This document shows, piece after piece, positions 1 to 7,618 of a DNA stretch of 64,000 bases (positions are counted from its first letter, which is position 1; every line of letters begins with the position of its first letter). The translations under genes were made by a program, and so were the position numbers. The stretch is from Streptomyces sp. TRM70350 (lineage in GTDB: Bacteria > Actinomycetota > Actinomycetes > Streptomycetales > Streptomycetaceae). The notes under the pieces were generated by a model, which had not been told where the DNA came from, did no database searches, and saw only the letters and a program-made list of their open reading frames with translations. The DNA lies in NCBI RefSeq assembly GCF_019219825.1, contig NZ_JAHUXH010000007.1, positions 124,001 to 188,000 of the forward strand. Direction: 5' to 3'.

Positions 1-1
1 G

Positions 2-1686
2 GCCCGGGTGCTGCCCGTGCTGCGGCGGCTCGCCGCCCTCGCCGCCTCCGGCACCGGCGCCCCACCGCCGCGCGGCGCGCTGGCCGAGGTGCTGTGGGCG
101 ACCGACCCGGCGGCGGCCGAACGGCAGGCGCGGACGGCCCTGGCCGAGGCGCTGGAGCGCGGTGACCACACGGCGGCCGCCCTGGCGGCCGGTTCGCTGG
201 CGGGGCTGTGTCTGCGCACCGGGCGACTGGACGACGCGCTCGCGTTCGCCGACGCCGAGATCGCGCACGCGCGCGAGTCCGGGCTCGGGGTGTGGACGCG
301 GCTGCTGGGCGAGGTGCACCGGCTGCATGTGCTGGTCGAACGGGGCGAGTCCGGCCGGGTGGTGGCCGAGGCCGCCGTCCTGCTGCGGCGGATGAGGGAG
401 GTGCCCCGGGAGCGGGTCGGCGCGGAGGGCGTGCTGTGGTGGGAGGTCTGGGAGGAGCTGTGCGACACCGCGCAGCGGGCCGCGGTGGACGCCGAGGAAT
501 GGCGGCGGGCGCTGGAGTACCACGCCGAGCTGTGCGCGTCCTTGGCGGGCCGTGGCGCACCGGCCGCCGAACTCGCCCAGGCCCGCTTCCCGGCGTACAT
601 GCCCCTGCTGCGGCTCGGCCGTACCCAGGAGGCGTCGGCGCTGCTGGAGGAGTGCCGGGAGGTCTTCGAGGCGGCCGCCGACGACCTGCACCTGGGCGAG
701 GTGTTCGGGGCGCTCGCCACCGTGGCGGACGCGCGCGGGCGCGGCGAAATGGCGCTCGCCCGGGGGCGGGACTGTCTGCGGTACGCCTATCGCGCGGGCG
801 TCCCCGCGACGATCGCCATCAGTCACGCCAACTTCGGCACCTACCTGCACTCCCACGCGCGCGACGGCTCCGGCGCGGTCGCCCACCACCTGGCCGGGGC
901 GCTGCTGGGCGTCCTCACCGGCGGCGGCCGGACCGCCCACGCCCTGGGCGCGGTCGCGGGCGATCTGCGGGAGTTCGGGGCGGATGCTCGGCTGCCCGAT
1001 GATCCGGACGCGCTGTACGCGCGCGTGGGGCAGGTTCCCGGGGTGGACCTGGGGCGGCTGCTCGACCGGCTGGTGCCCGACAGCGGCCGGGTGCGGGAGG
1101 CGCTGGCGGAGCTGGTGCGCAAGGCGCGCGGGGAGGCGGAAGGCGGGGCACTGGCGGGGGCGGTGTGGGGCATGGCGTGGGAGCCCGCGATCGCCGCCCT
1201 CGTCTCCGGCGAGCGCGGCAACACGGCCGCGCGGGTGAAGCTGCGTCAGCACCTGGCCCGATACGGGGGCATGGCGCCGCGGTTCGCCGCGCTGACGGAC
1301 GTACTGCGGCGGGTCCTCGACGGGGAGCGTGACCCGGGTGTGACGGCCGGACTGGGGCCGCTGGACGCCGCCGTGGCCCGCCGTGCTCTTGGGGCGCTGC
1401 GCGGCGAGGAGGACGTGGCGGCCGAGCTGTGGCCCGCGATGCATCTCGGGCTCGCCCTGGGCAACTTCGTCGCCACGGCCGCCGGTCACCGGGGAACCGA
1501 CGACGCCAACCGCGCCGACCTCGACGGTTTCCACACCGACCCCGTCCTGCGGGCGCTGGCCCCGGTGCTGGAGGAGATCCTCGCCGGGATCCGGGGCTCG
1601 CGGGGCGGTTGCGGGAGCCGACGCAGCGGGCGGTGGTGGGGGCCGTGCTGCGGTGCCTCGACGGGATTGAGGGAAGGCTGGGTTGA
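2..1686 (+). CDS. TPR-like helical-repeat protein, 5' partial, with an apparent frameshift
   Basis: The reading frame is already open at the window edge, so the start is missing. The product is Ala/Leu/Arg-rich and helical, with pairs of helices such as those around DDALAFADAEIAHARESG, which resembles tetratricopeptide repeats; no enzymatic motif is seen. The frame with normal G/C third positions changes near position 1597. Before it the frame reads VLEEILAGIRG; after it the coherent reading is LAGRLREPTQRAVVGAVL and stops at 1686, while the uninterrupted frame becomes Cys/Trp/Gly-rich nonsense. One base is therefore probably missing, by mutation or sequencing error. It lies just upstream of two small genes on the same strand. 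Function unknown. Confidence 0.6.
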
Positions 1687-1711
1687 GAGAAGCGTGGAGG
1701 GAGGGCCTGGA

Positions 1712-1879
1712 GTGGAGGAACCGCGACTCAACGACGTACGGCTCGGGCCGGACGGCTCGCTGGAGTTCTTCGACGGGGTGGATTGGGTGGCCTATCCGGA
1801 CGTACCGGACGATGAGGGGGCGCCTCCGAACGCGGTGAGCAGGGGGGACGCCCCGGGCGGAGACGGCGGTACGTCGTGA
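1712..1879 (+). CDS. Small conserved-looking protein with an FFDGVDWVAYPD motif
   Basis: This is a 55-codon frame starting with GTG at 1712, with GGAGGGA about eight bases upstream. It sits after the frame-corrected end of the TPR-like gene, so it is probably a separate gene rather than the tail of that protein. The product reads LNDVRLGPDGSLEFFDGVDW, a short beta-hairpin-like pattern I associate with small Streptomyces proteins of unknown function. Its stop overlaps the start of the next gene (GTGA at 1876-1879), which suggests translational coupling. The assignment depends on the frameshift interpretation upstream. Confidence 0.5.
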   Translation: MEEPRLNDVRLGPDGSLEFFDGVDWVAYPDVPDDEGAPPNAVSRGDAPGGDGGTS

Positions 1880-2526
1880 GCGTGCCGCCGCCTCCCGACA
1901 GTGGCCCGGCGACCCCGTTCGACGCGCTGCCCTCACCTCTCGACGCCGTGCCCGAGCTGCGGGCGGCGGCGCGGTGGATGATCGCCGCGTTCGGGGCGGT
2001 CGGAGCGGCGTTGATCGGGGTGGGTCCGCTGGTCGCCGTCGGCAGGGTGCACGGGCTCGGGGACGCGCTGGTCGCCGGCGCCGCCCTGCTGCTCGCGCTG
2101 GCCGGGGTCTGCCTCGCCATCTGGCAGGTCAGCCGGGTGCTGGAGCCGCCGGTGACCACGACGGCCACGCTCGCCGACCCGGCCGTACGCGGCCTGCGCG
2201 AGCTGATCGACGCCGCGCCCGCCGACTTCTTCGGCTCCGCCGCGACCGGCGTGGACGACCTGCTGCGGCACCGCGCCGTCGCCGCGAACATCCAGCGGGC
2301 GATCGCCGCCGAGCCCGACCCGCGGCGAAGAGAACTGCTTCGGCATCACCTCGCCCGGGCCCGCGCCAACGTCGGCCGCACCGACCCGTATGTGCGCTGG
2401 CTGCTCGCCATGACCCACGTCTGGCAGGTCCGTGCGGCCCTGCGCACGGCCCGGCGCTGGTGTCTGCTCGCGGTGCTGCTGGTCACGGCCGGGGCGGTGG
2501 CGTTCCTGACGGCGACGGGGAAGTGA
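1876..2526 (+). CDS. Membrane protein, three predicted transmembrane segments
   Basis: The 216-residue protein has two adjacent hydrophobic helices (about residues 33-55 and 65-87) and a third close to the C-terminus (about 193-213). Between them lies a soluble, Arg/Asp-rich helical stretch of about 100 residues. I do not recognise the family. The GTG start overlaps the stop of the preceding small gene by four bases, so the TPR-like gene, the small protein and this gene probably form one operon in which the soluble proteins work next to a membrane partner. The gene converges on the hydrolase that follows, with only eleven bases between the two stops. Confidence 0.7.
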   Translation: MSVPPPPDSGPATPFDALPSPLDAVPELRAAARWMIAAFGAVGAALIGVGPLVAVGRVHGLGDALVAGAALLLALAGVCLAIWQVSRVLEPPVTTTATLADPAVRGLRELIDAAPADFFGSAATGVDDLLRHRAVAANIQRAIAAEPDPRRRELLRHHLARARANVGRTDPYVRWLLAMTHVWQVRAALRTARRWCLLAVLLVTAGAVAFLTATGK

Positions 2527-2537
2527 GACGCGAGTCG

Positions 2538-3464
2538 TCACTCGCCGAACGCCGCCTCCAGAAACGGCTCGATCGCCGCGCGCCACGCCTCCGGCTGGTC
2601 GTAGTGGACGAGATGACCGGCGTCGGCGACCTCCGCGTACTCACCGCGGGGCAGCACGCGGACCATCTCCTGGGCCTCGGCCCGGCCGAGTTCGCCGTCG
2701 AGGCCGCGGACGACCAGGGCGGGGCACCGGACCTGGGCCAGCTCGTCCCAGTGGGCGTCGTACACCCAGGTCTCGCGGGACTTCAGCATCTGCTCGATGT
2801 CGAAGACGGGCCGCCAGCCGTCGGGCGACTCGTGCATCACCTCGGCGTAGAACGTGCCACGGGCCGGATTCGGCCGCTCCACCCGGGGGTCGTCCTCGCC
2901 GAACCACTTGCGTACGTCGGCCAGGGTGGCGAAAGGGACGGGCCAGGAGTTGAACCAGTCGGCCCACTCGCGCTGCGAGGCGGCGCCGAGGGCGGAGGCC
3001 CGCATGTCACAGATGACCAGGCCGCGGACCAGGTCGGGGCGTTTGGCGGCGAGCTGCCAGGCGGTCAGCGCGCCCATGGCGTGGCCGATCAGCACGGCGG
3101 GGGCGAGGCCGAGCTGTTCCAGGGCGGCCTCGGCGTCGTCGACGTAGGCCTCACGGGTGTACGCGGCCTGCGGGGGCTTCTCGCTCTGGCCGTGGCCGCG
3201 CTGGTCGAGCGCCACGGCGCGGTGGCGCTCGGAGAGCCAGCGGGCGGTGGAGGCCCAGTGGGAGGCGCGGCCCATCAGGCCGTGCAGTAACAGCACGCCG
3301 GGTGACGGGTCGGGGGCGGGGTCGCGATCGGGGTCTGCCGTCGCCGGGTCGGGGTCGGCGTGGGCGGGGTCGGTCTGGTCGGGGTCGGTCTTGGGCGGGT
3401 CGCCGAACTCCCAGGCCGCGAGTCGTACGCCGCCCGCCCCGGTCACGTCGATGCGTCGCGCCAT
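2538..3464 (-). CDS. Alpha/beta-hydrolase fold protein lacking the nucleophilic serine
   Basis: The fold is clear: LLLHGLMG (oxyanion loop, about residue 58), ALDQRGHG (about 85), the nucleophile elbow, an acid around LVVRGLDGELG, and a terminal histidine in DAGHLVHYD. The elbow, normally G-H-S-x-G, reads IGHAMGA, so residue 129 (codon at 3078-3080, GCC) is Ala instead of Ser. The protein may be a non-hydrolytic family member or inactive. Residues 24-54 are an Asp/Pro-rich low-complexity insert (DPDQ, DPDP, DPDR). The start is ambiguous: ATG 3464 is used here, but GTG 3476 adds four residues. Two palindromes lie 80-120 bp upstream. Confidence 0.85.
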   Translation of the reverse strand: MARRIDVTGAGGVRLAAWEFGDPPKTDPDQTDPAHADPDPATADPDRDPAPDPSPGVLLLHGLMGRASHWASTARWLSERHRAVALDQRGHGQSEKPPQAAYTREAYVDDAEAALEQLGLAPAVLIGHAMGALTAWQLAAKRPDLVRGLVICDMRASALGAASQREWADWFNSWPVPFATLADVRKWFGEDDPRVERPNPARGTFYAEVMHESPDGWRPVFDIEQMLKSRETWVYDAHWDELAQVRCPALVVRGLDGELGRAEAQEMVRVLPRGEYAEVADAGHLVHYDQPEAWRAAIEPFLEAAFGE

Positions 3465-3543
3465 TCGTGCCGGCACCCCCCAAGCTTCGCTCGGACCCGC
3501 TCGTACCTGTGCTAGCCGTGCTCTCGCCCTACGGTCCTGCTTC

Positions 3544-3586
3544 CGGAACCGGTTCCGCCCTCGCAGACTATCGAATGGGCATTCGA
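3544..3586. promoter_or_regulatory. Two palindromes upstream of the hydrolase gene
   Basis: Positions 3544-3557 are the perfect palindrome CGGAACCGGTTCCG. Positions 3571-3586 are TCGAATGGGCATTCGA, a perfect 6-4-6 inverted repeat. The second has the layout of the actinobacterial LexA box (TCGAAC-N4-GTTCGA) with one symmetric change in each arm. Both sit upstream of the minus-strand hydrolase and may be operators. No regulator is encoded next to them. Confidence 0.35.
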
Positions 3587-3949
3587 GAATGGGCTTTCTG
3601 CGGGCAACACCCCTCGTTTGAGTGACGCCGCTCCAGGAATGATCCCGGTCCCCCAGGGGAGATCTTCAGCGGGAGGCGGACCGCTCGGGGAAAACGGTCC
3701 GAGGGGGATGACCCTGAGAGCTCGGGGCTCCGGGTCAGCACAGGGGAGGACAGGCCCCGGCGCCGCACGGCGCCGGGGCTCTCCACTCGACTACGGCACA
3801 TCCCCACCCCGCCCCCTCAGGCCCGCTGCCTCGGGCCCGCTGCTCAGGCCCTCTGCCTCGCGCGACAGCCTGGCACGTCAGACGTCCGGGCGCTGCGATT
3901 CGGCCCACCGAGTCCAGGATTCGACGCGATCGACGAACGAGCCGCAGGC
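3587..3949. other. Gene-free stretch with several potential RNA hairpins
   Basis: I see no convincing coding frame between the hydrolase leader and the end of desR. The plus strand can form GGACCG...CGGTCC (about 3675-3700) and TGACCC...GGGTCA (about 3710-3740) before the strong hairpin at 3754-3779. This could be a small structured RNA on either strand, but it matches no RNA family I can name. Confidence 0.3.
3754..3779 (-). terminator. GC-rich hairpin downstream of desR
   Basis: GCCCCGGCGCC and GGCGCCGGGGC form a perfect 11-bp stem with a four-base loop, about 170 bp past the desR stop. There is no clear U-run, which is usual for Streptomyces terminators. Confidence 0.5.
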
Positions 3950-4642
3950 TCAGCGCTTGGCGACGAACACATGGGAGGCGACGTCCGCCTCCAACTCGGC
4001 CGCCTCGCCGCCGCTGCCCACCAGCACACCGCCGGCCGACTCCGTCACGCTCACCACCGAACCGGGCTGCACACCCGCCCGGCGCAGCGTGTACATCAGC
4101 TGCGCGTCCGTCTGGATCGGCTCGCCGATCCGGCGCACGACGACCGTCTTGCCCTCCACGCCCGGGTCGAGGTCGGCCAGCGAGACCATGCCCTCGTCCA
4201 GGAACGGGTCGGCGCCGTCCTTCTCGCCCAGCTCCTCCAGGCCCGGGATCGGGTTGCCGTACGGCGACTCGGTGGGGTGGCGCAGCAGCTCCAGGACCCG
4301 GCGCTCCACGGCCTCGCTCATCACGTGCTCCCAGCGGCAGGCCTCGGCGTGCACCTGCTCCCACTCCAGGCCGATCACGTCGACGAGCAGACACTCGGCG
4401 AGGCGGTGCTTGCGCATCACGCGGGTCGCCAGGCGGCGGCCCTCGTCGGTGAGCTCCAGGTGCCGGTCGCTGGCCACGGACACCAGGCCGTCGCGCTCCA
4501 TCCGCGCCACCGTCTGGCTCACCGTCGGCCCGCTCTGGTCGAGCCGCTCGGCGATGCGGGCACGCATGGGGACCACACCTTCCTCTTCCAGTTCGAGGAT
4601 GGTGCGGAGATACATCTCCGTGGTGTCGATCAGTCCGGACAT
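3950..4642 (-). CDS. desR: Iron-dependent DtxR/IdeR-family repressor
   Basis: The 230-residue protein is full length for the DtxR family. It has an N-terminal winged helix (ARIAERLDQSGPTVSQTVAR), the dimerisation and metal-binding domain (LLVDVIGLEWEQVHAEACRWEHVMSEAVERR) and an SH3-like C-terminal domain. Met10, Cys102 and the His/Glu ligands of the two metal sites are in the expected places when counting from the ATG at 4642, which supports that start; AAGGGG lies upstream. With Fe(II) bound, such proteins repress siderophore and iron-uptake genes. It is divergent from nagS. No iron box (TTAGGTTAG-type) is seen in the shared intergenic region, so autoregulation is not indicated. Confidence 0.95.
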   Translation of the reverse strand: MSGLIDTTEMYLRTILELEEEGVVPMRARIAERLDQSGPTVSQTVARMERDGLVSVASDRHLELTDEGRRLATRVMRKHRLAECLLVDVIGLEWEQVHAEACRWEHVMSEAVERRVLELLRHPTESPYGNPIPGLEELGEKDGADPFLDEGMVSLADLDPGVEGKTVVVRRIGEPIQTDAQLMYTLRRAGVQPGSVVSVTESAGGVLVGSGGEAAELEADVASHVFVAKR

Positions 4643-4783
4643 ACGTGCCCCTTGATTAGCTCTGCCGGAGGCTCGACCGCTCTCCGGCGCGTGCGCTGGC
4701 CCTGGCTTCAATTCTGCCGGATACCACCGACAACCGTGCCTCGCCGCCGAAACCGGGGCGGGGCCGCCTGCTGGACGTCCGTA

Positions 4784-4813
4784 TTGACATCCCACTGGTC
4801 CAGACCGCACGGT
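4784..4813 (+). promoter_or_regulatory. nagS promoter with an embedded DasR-like (dre) operator
   Basis: TTGACA (4784-4789) is a consensus -35 element, and CACGGT (4808-4813) lies 18 bases downstream as a weak -10. Between them, positions 4794-4809 read ACTGGTCCAGACCGCA, matching 13 of 16 positions of the DasR responsive element ACTGGTCTAGACCACT. DasR is the GntR-family repressor of aminosugar genes. A site between -35 and -10 would repress directly. Confidence 0.65.
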
Positions 4814-4854
4814 GATCCGCGACACAGTGCGTCAAGCGGAGCGAAGGAGCTCAG

Positions 4855-5610
4855 ATGGGCGACAGCACGCCGGCCGACCAGTACCTCGATGCCGCGATCG
4901 GTCTGCTGCAGCGCGTCCGTGAGGAGGAGGCCGAGGCCATCGCGGCCGCCGGTGCGCTCCTCGCCGACACCGTCGCCTGCGGGGGCCGGCTGTTCGCCTT
5001 CGGCGCCGGGCACTCCTCGCTCGCCGCGCAGGACGTCGTCTACCGCGCCGGCGGGCTCGCGCTGATGAACCTCCTCGCCGTGCCCGGGGTCGTCGGCGTC
5101 GATGTGATGCCCGCGACACTCGGCTCCGCCCTGGAGCGGGTCGACGGCCTCGCCGCCGCCGTCCTCGACTCCTCGCCGCTGCGCGCGGGCGACGCCCTGG
5201 TGATCATCTCCCTGTCCGGCCGCAACGCCCTCCCCGTGGAGATGGCGATCAGCGCCCGCGCCCTCGGCGTGCGGGTGATCGGCGTGACCTCGGTGGCGTA
5301 CGCCACGGAGACGACGTCACGGCATGTCTCCGGGACGTATCTGAAGGACCACTGCGACATCGTCCTCGACTCGAAGATCGCGGTCGGCGACGCGGAACTC
5401 ACCCACGACTCCGTCCCCGCCCCCTTCGCCCCCGCCTCCACGGTCGTGACTGCCGCCGCCCTCCAGGCGGTCATGGCCACGGCGGCCGTCACCCTGGCCG
5501 ACCGCGGCATCGAGCCCCCGCTGCTGCGCTCGGGGAACGTGGACGGCGGGCACGACTGGAACCGGCGGGTGCTGGAGCAGTACGGGGACCGGATCTTTTA
5601 CCGGCACTGA
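4855..5610 (+). CDS. nagS: SIS-domain aminosugar-phosphate enzyme, NagS-like
   Basis: The 251-residue protein is a single sugar-isomerase (SIS) domain with the phosphosugar loops FGAGHSSLAAQD (about residue 50) and IISLSGRNALPVE (about 122). It starts at ATG 4855 behind GAAGGAG. Its position divergent from desR matches the Streptomyces gene that I recall as nagS (SCO4393), reported as a GlcNAc-6-phosphate dehydratase involved in aminosugar toxicity. That identity is from memory and gene order. A DasR-like operator in its promoter independently points to aminosugar metabolism. The broader call, SIS-domain sugar-phosphate protein, is secure. Confidence 0.8.
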   Translation: MGDSTPADQYLDAAIGLLQRVREEEAEAIAAAGALLADTVACGGRLFAFGAGHSSLAAQDVVYRAGGLALMNLLAVPGVVGVDVMPATLGSALERVDGLAAAVLDSSPLRAGDALVIISLSGRNALPVEMAISARALGVRVIGVTSVAYATETTSRHVSGTYLKDHCDIVLDSKIAVGDAELTHDSVPAPFAPASTVVTAAALQAVMATAAVTLADRGIEPPLLRSGNVDGGHDWNRRVLEQYGDRIFYRH

Positions 5611-6047
5611 GGGCGGTGGCAGGGGCGGGAGCCGTCGGGCGGGGCGCGGGGGCCGTCGGGCTGGGCGGGGGCGGGAACCTGCCCTCACGGATCGGGATCT
5701 GCCGTCGCGGGAACGGGATCCGTCCGGCTGGCGCGGGCGCCGCCCCGGCAGGGCGGGCACAGGACCAGCCGAAACACACATCAACCCGACGAACGCGAGC
5801 GCCACCCCCACCGGACGGACACAAGACCAGCCGAAGCGACGCAGACCGGCCGAAGCACGCATCAGCCCGGCCGGGGCGGGAACCAGGTCGGCCGAGGCAC
5901 ACATCACCTCAGCCGACACGAGCACCAGACCGACCGCAGCACACATCACCCCAGCCGACACGAGCACCAGACCGACCGCAGCACACATCACCCCAGCCGA
6001 CACGAGCACCAGACCGACCGCAGCAAGCCCATACCGCCAGGGCGGCG
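5611..6047 (-). other. Gene-poor stretch with a hydrophobic minus-strand frame
   Basis: Immediately after the stop of the PAS-GAF gene the minus strand reads LTPPWRYGLAAVGLVLVSAG, then repeated 14-residue hydrophobic units, then VALAFVGLMCVSAGPVPALP and low-complexity Arg/Pro. It looks like a small membrane protein expanded by repeats. The codon expected as start, overlapping the PAS stop, is CTG rather than ATG or GTG, so the gene may be dead or use a later start. No other gene is visible here. Confidence 0.35.
5856..6023. repeat. 42-bp tandem repeat, three near-perfect copies plus one degenerate copy
   Basis: Copies at 5898-5939, 5940-5981 and 5982-6023 differ by about one base; 5856-5897 is a diverged fourth unit of the same length. 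Because 42 is a multiple of three, the minus-strand frame is kept and each unit encodes AAVGLVLVSAGVMC or a variant. Confidence 0.9.
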
Positions 6048-7460
6048 TCAGTCCGGGCGCCCCTCCAGCTGCCCCACCAGATCCAGCGCCGCCGCGATGC
6101 GTACGGCCACATCCTCGGCGTACACCGTGTCCGACCGTTCGAACGCGCCGCGCCCGCTCCCCCGCAGGAACGTCACGACACCGAGCGTCCGCCCCCGGCT
6201 GCGCAGCACCGCGCACAGCGCGTGCACCGCGTCGGGCGGCCACTGCCGGGCCAGCGCCCACGCGCGCGCCTGCTCCGGCGGGACACTGCCGACGCTCGCC
6301 CGGACGGTGCCGATCCGCTCCACGCACTGCAACGCCGGATGCCCCTCGCCGTACCGCACCGGCAGCCCGGCCTGCCCCGCGAGGAGGCTCGGCCCCGGCG
6401 CTCCCGAGGGCGTACCGGCCACGCGTACCAACCGGACCGGCCCCGCGGACTCGGCGTCGGACAGCGCGCCGCCCGCCACCCGGTCGATCAGCGCATGGTC
6501 GGCGAAACCGGCCAGCGCGAAGTCCAGATGGACGGTCGCCGCCTCCGCCGGGTCCTCGCACTCGGCGGCCGCGCGGGCGGCCCGGTGCAGCTGGTTGCCG
6601 CGGAACCGCAGCAGTGCCGCTTCCTGCTCCCCCTGCTTGGCCTCGGTCACGTCCTGGAACAGCCAGCCCACCCCGAGCGGAACCGGTTCCTCCGCCAGCG
6701 GCGAGGCCAGCCGCAGGAACCCGCTGCGCCAGCAGCGCCGCTTCTCCCCCTCGGGCGTACGCACGCTCACCCAGATCTCGGCGGGCGCGGGCGGCGCACC
6801 CTCCGCCAGCACATGCGTCAGCGCGCTCTCCAGCTCCTCCACACCCTGCGCCAGCAACTCCCCGAGCGGCCGCCCCAGCACCGACGTACGCCCGACGCCC
6901 AGCGCGCGGGCCGCGTGCGCGTTCACCACGGCGGGCCGCAGATCGACGTCCACGAGGACGACACCCCAGCTCGCGTCCTCGAACAGCGCCTCGCTCAGCG
7001 CGATCGACCGCTCCAGATCGATCTGCGCGTGCACCTCACTGAACGCGCAGTACACCCCCGCGGGCTTGCCGTCCGGCCCGCGCACGGCCGCCGACTGGGT
7101 CCGTACGAGCACCCGCCCGCCGTCCTTGGTCAGCAGCGCGAACTCGTGCACCTGGCGGCCCGGCGCACGCATGGCGGACATCAGCCGCCCCTCGACCTCC
7201 TCGGCATCCGCGCTGCGCACCGCCCACCCGGCGAAGCCGTGCCGCCCCACCGCCTCCTCCGCCGTCCAGCCGAGGATCCGCTCGGCCTCGCGGTTCCAGT
7301 GCGTCACGACCCCGTCGGCGTCGAAGGCGCACAACGCCGCGTCCATGCCGTCCAGCAGGGCGGCAAGCAGATCCGAACCACCCGAGCCCTCCGGGCCGTC
7401 CGGCCCGGGCTCGTCCGGTCCCAGTTCGTCCGTGGTCCCACTACGCCGGGAAGCACTCAC
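6048..7460 (-). CDS. PAS-PAS-GAF sensory protein without an output domain
   Basis: The first PAS domain spans about residues 30-145 (MDAALCAFDADGVVTHWNRE, followed by a PAC-like segment) and the second about 155-275 (ALFEDASWGVVLVDVDLRPA). A C-terminal GAF-like domain follows (about 300-465, ending AVRIAAALDLVGQLEGRPD). In Streptomyces such modules usually precede a PP2C phosphatase or a kinase, but this 470-residue protein stops after the GAF-like part, so it probably signals through a partner. It begins with GTG AGT GCT TCC. The intergenic region upstream to 7618 has no other gene. Ligand unknown. Confidence 0.8.
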   Translation of the reverse strand: MSASRRSGTTDELGPDEPGPDGPEGSGGSDLLAALLDGMDAALCAFDADGVVTHWNREAERILGWTAEEAVGRHGFAGWAVRSADAEEVEGRLMSAMRAPGRQVHEFALLTKDGGRVLVRTQSAAVRGPDGKPAGVYCAFSEVHAQIDLERSIALSEALFEDASWGVVLVDVDLRPAVVNAHAARALGVGRTSVLGRPLGELLAQGVEELESALTHVLAEGAPPAPAEIWVSVRTPEGEKRRCWRSGFLRLASPLAEEPVPLGVGWLFQDVTEAKQGEQEAALLRFRGNQLHRAARAAAECEDPAEAATVHLDFALAGFADHALIDRVAGGALSDAESAGPVRLVRVAGTPSGAPGPSLLAGQAGLPVRYGEGHPALQCVERIGTVRASVGSVPPEQARAWALARQWPPDAVHALCAVLRSRGRTLGVVTFLRGSGRGAFERSDTVYAEDVAVRIAAALDLVGQLEGRPD

Positions 7461-7618
7461 CTGGACCCCCTGCAGGCTGCGTCAGCACGAACGGCGCGTC
7501 GGTTCGCTCACTTGCACTCATTCAACTCGAACGTGACGCAGCCCACATATGGTTCCCGCAAGATTGCAGGAATCGTTGTACGGAGGAGACAGCACGACAA
7601 CCGCACGACAACCGCCCG

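Noticed and set aside
3640..3790. Known structured RNA (6S, tmRNA, RNase P, SRP or c-di-AMP riboswitch)
   Set aside because: Several hairpins are possible but none of the conserved sequences of these RNAs is present.
4643..4854. Iron box for DesR autoregulation
   Set aside because: No TTAGGTTAG-type palindrome is found in the desR-nagS intergenic region.
5856..6023. 42-bp repeats considered as a CRISPR array
   Set aside because: Units are directly adjacent with no variable spacers, keep a reading frame, and no cas genes are present.
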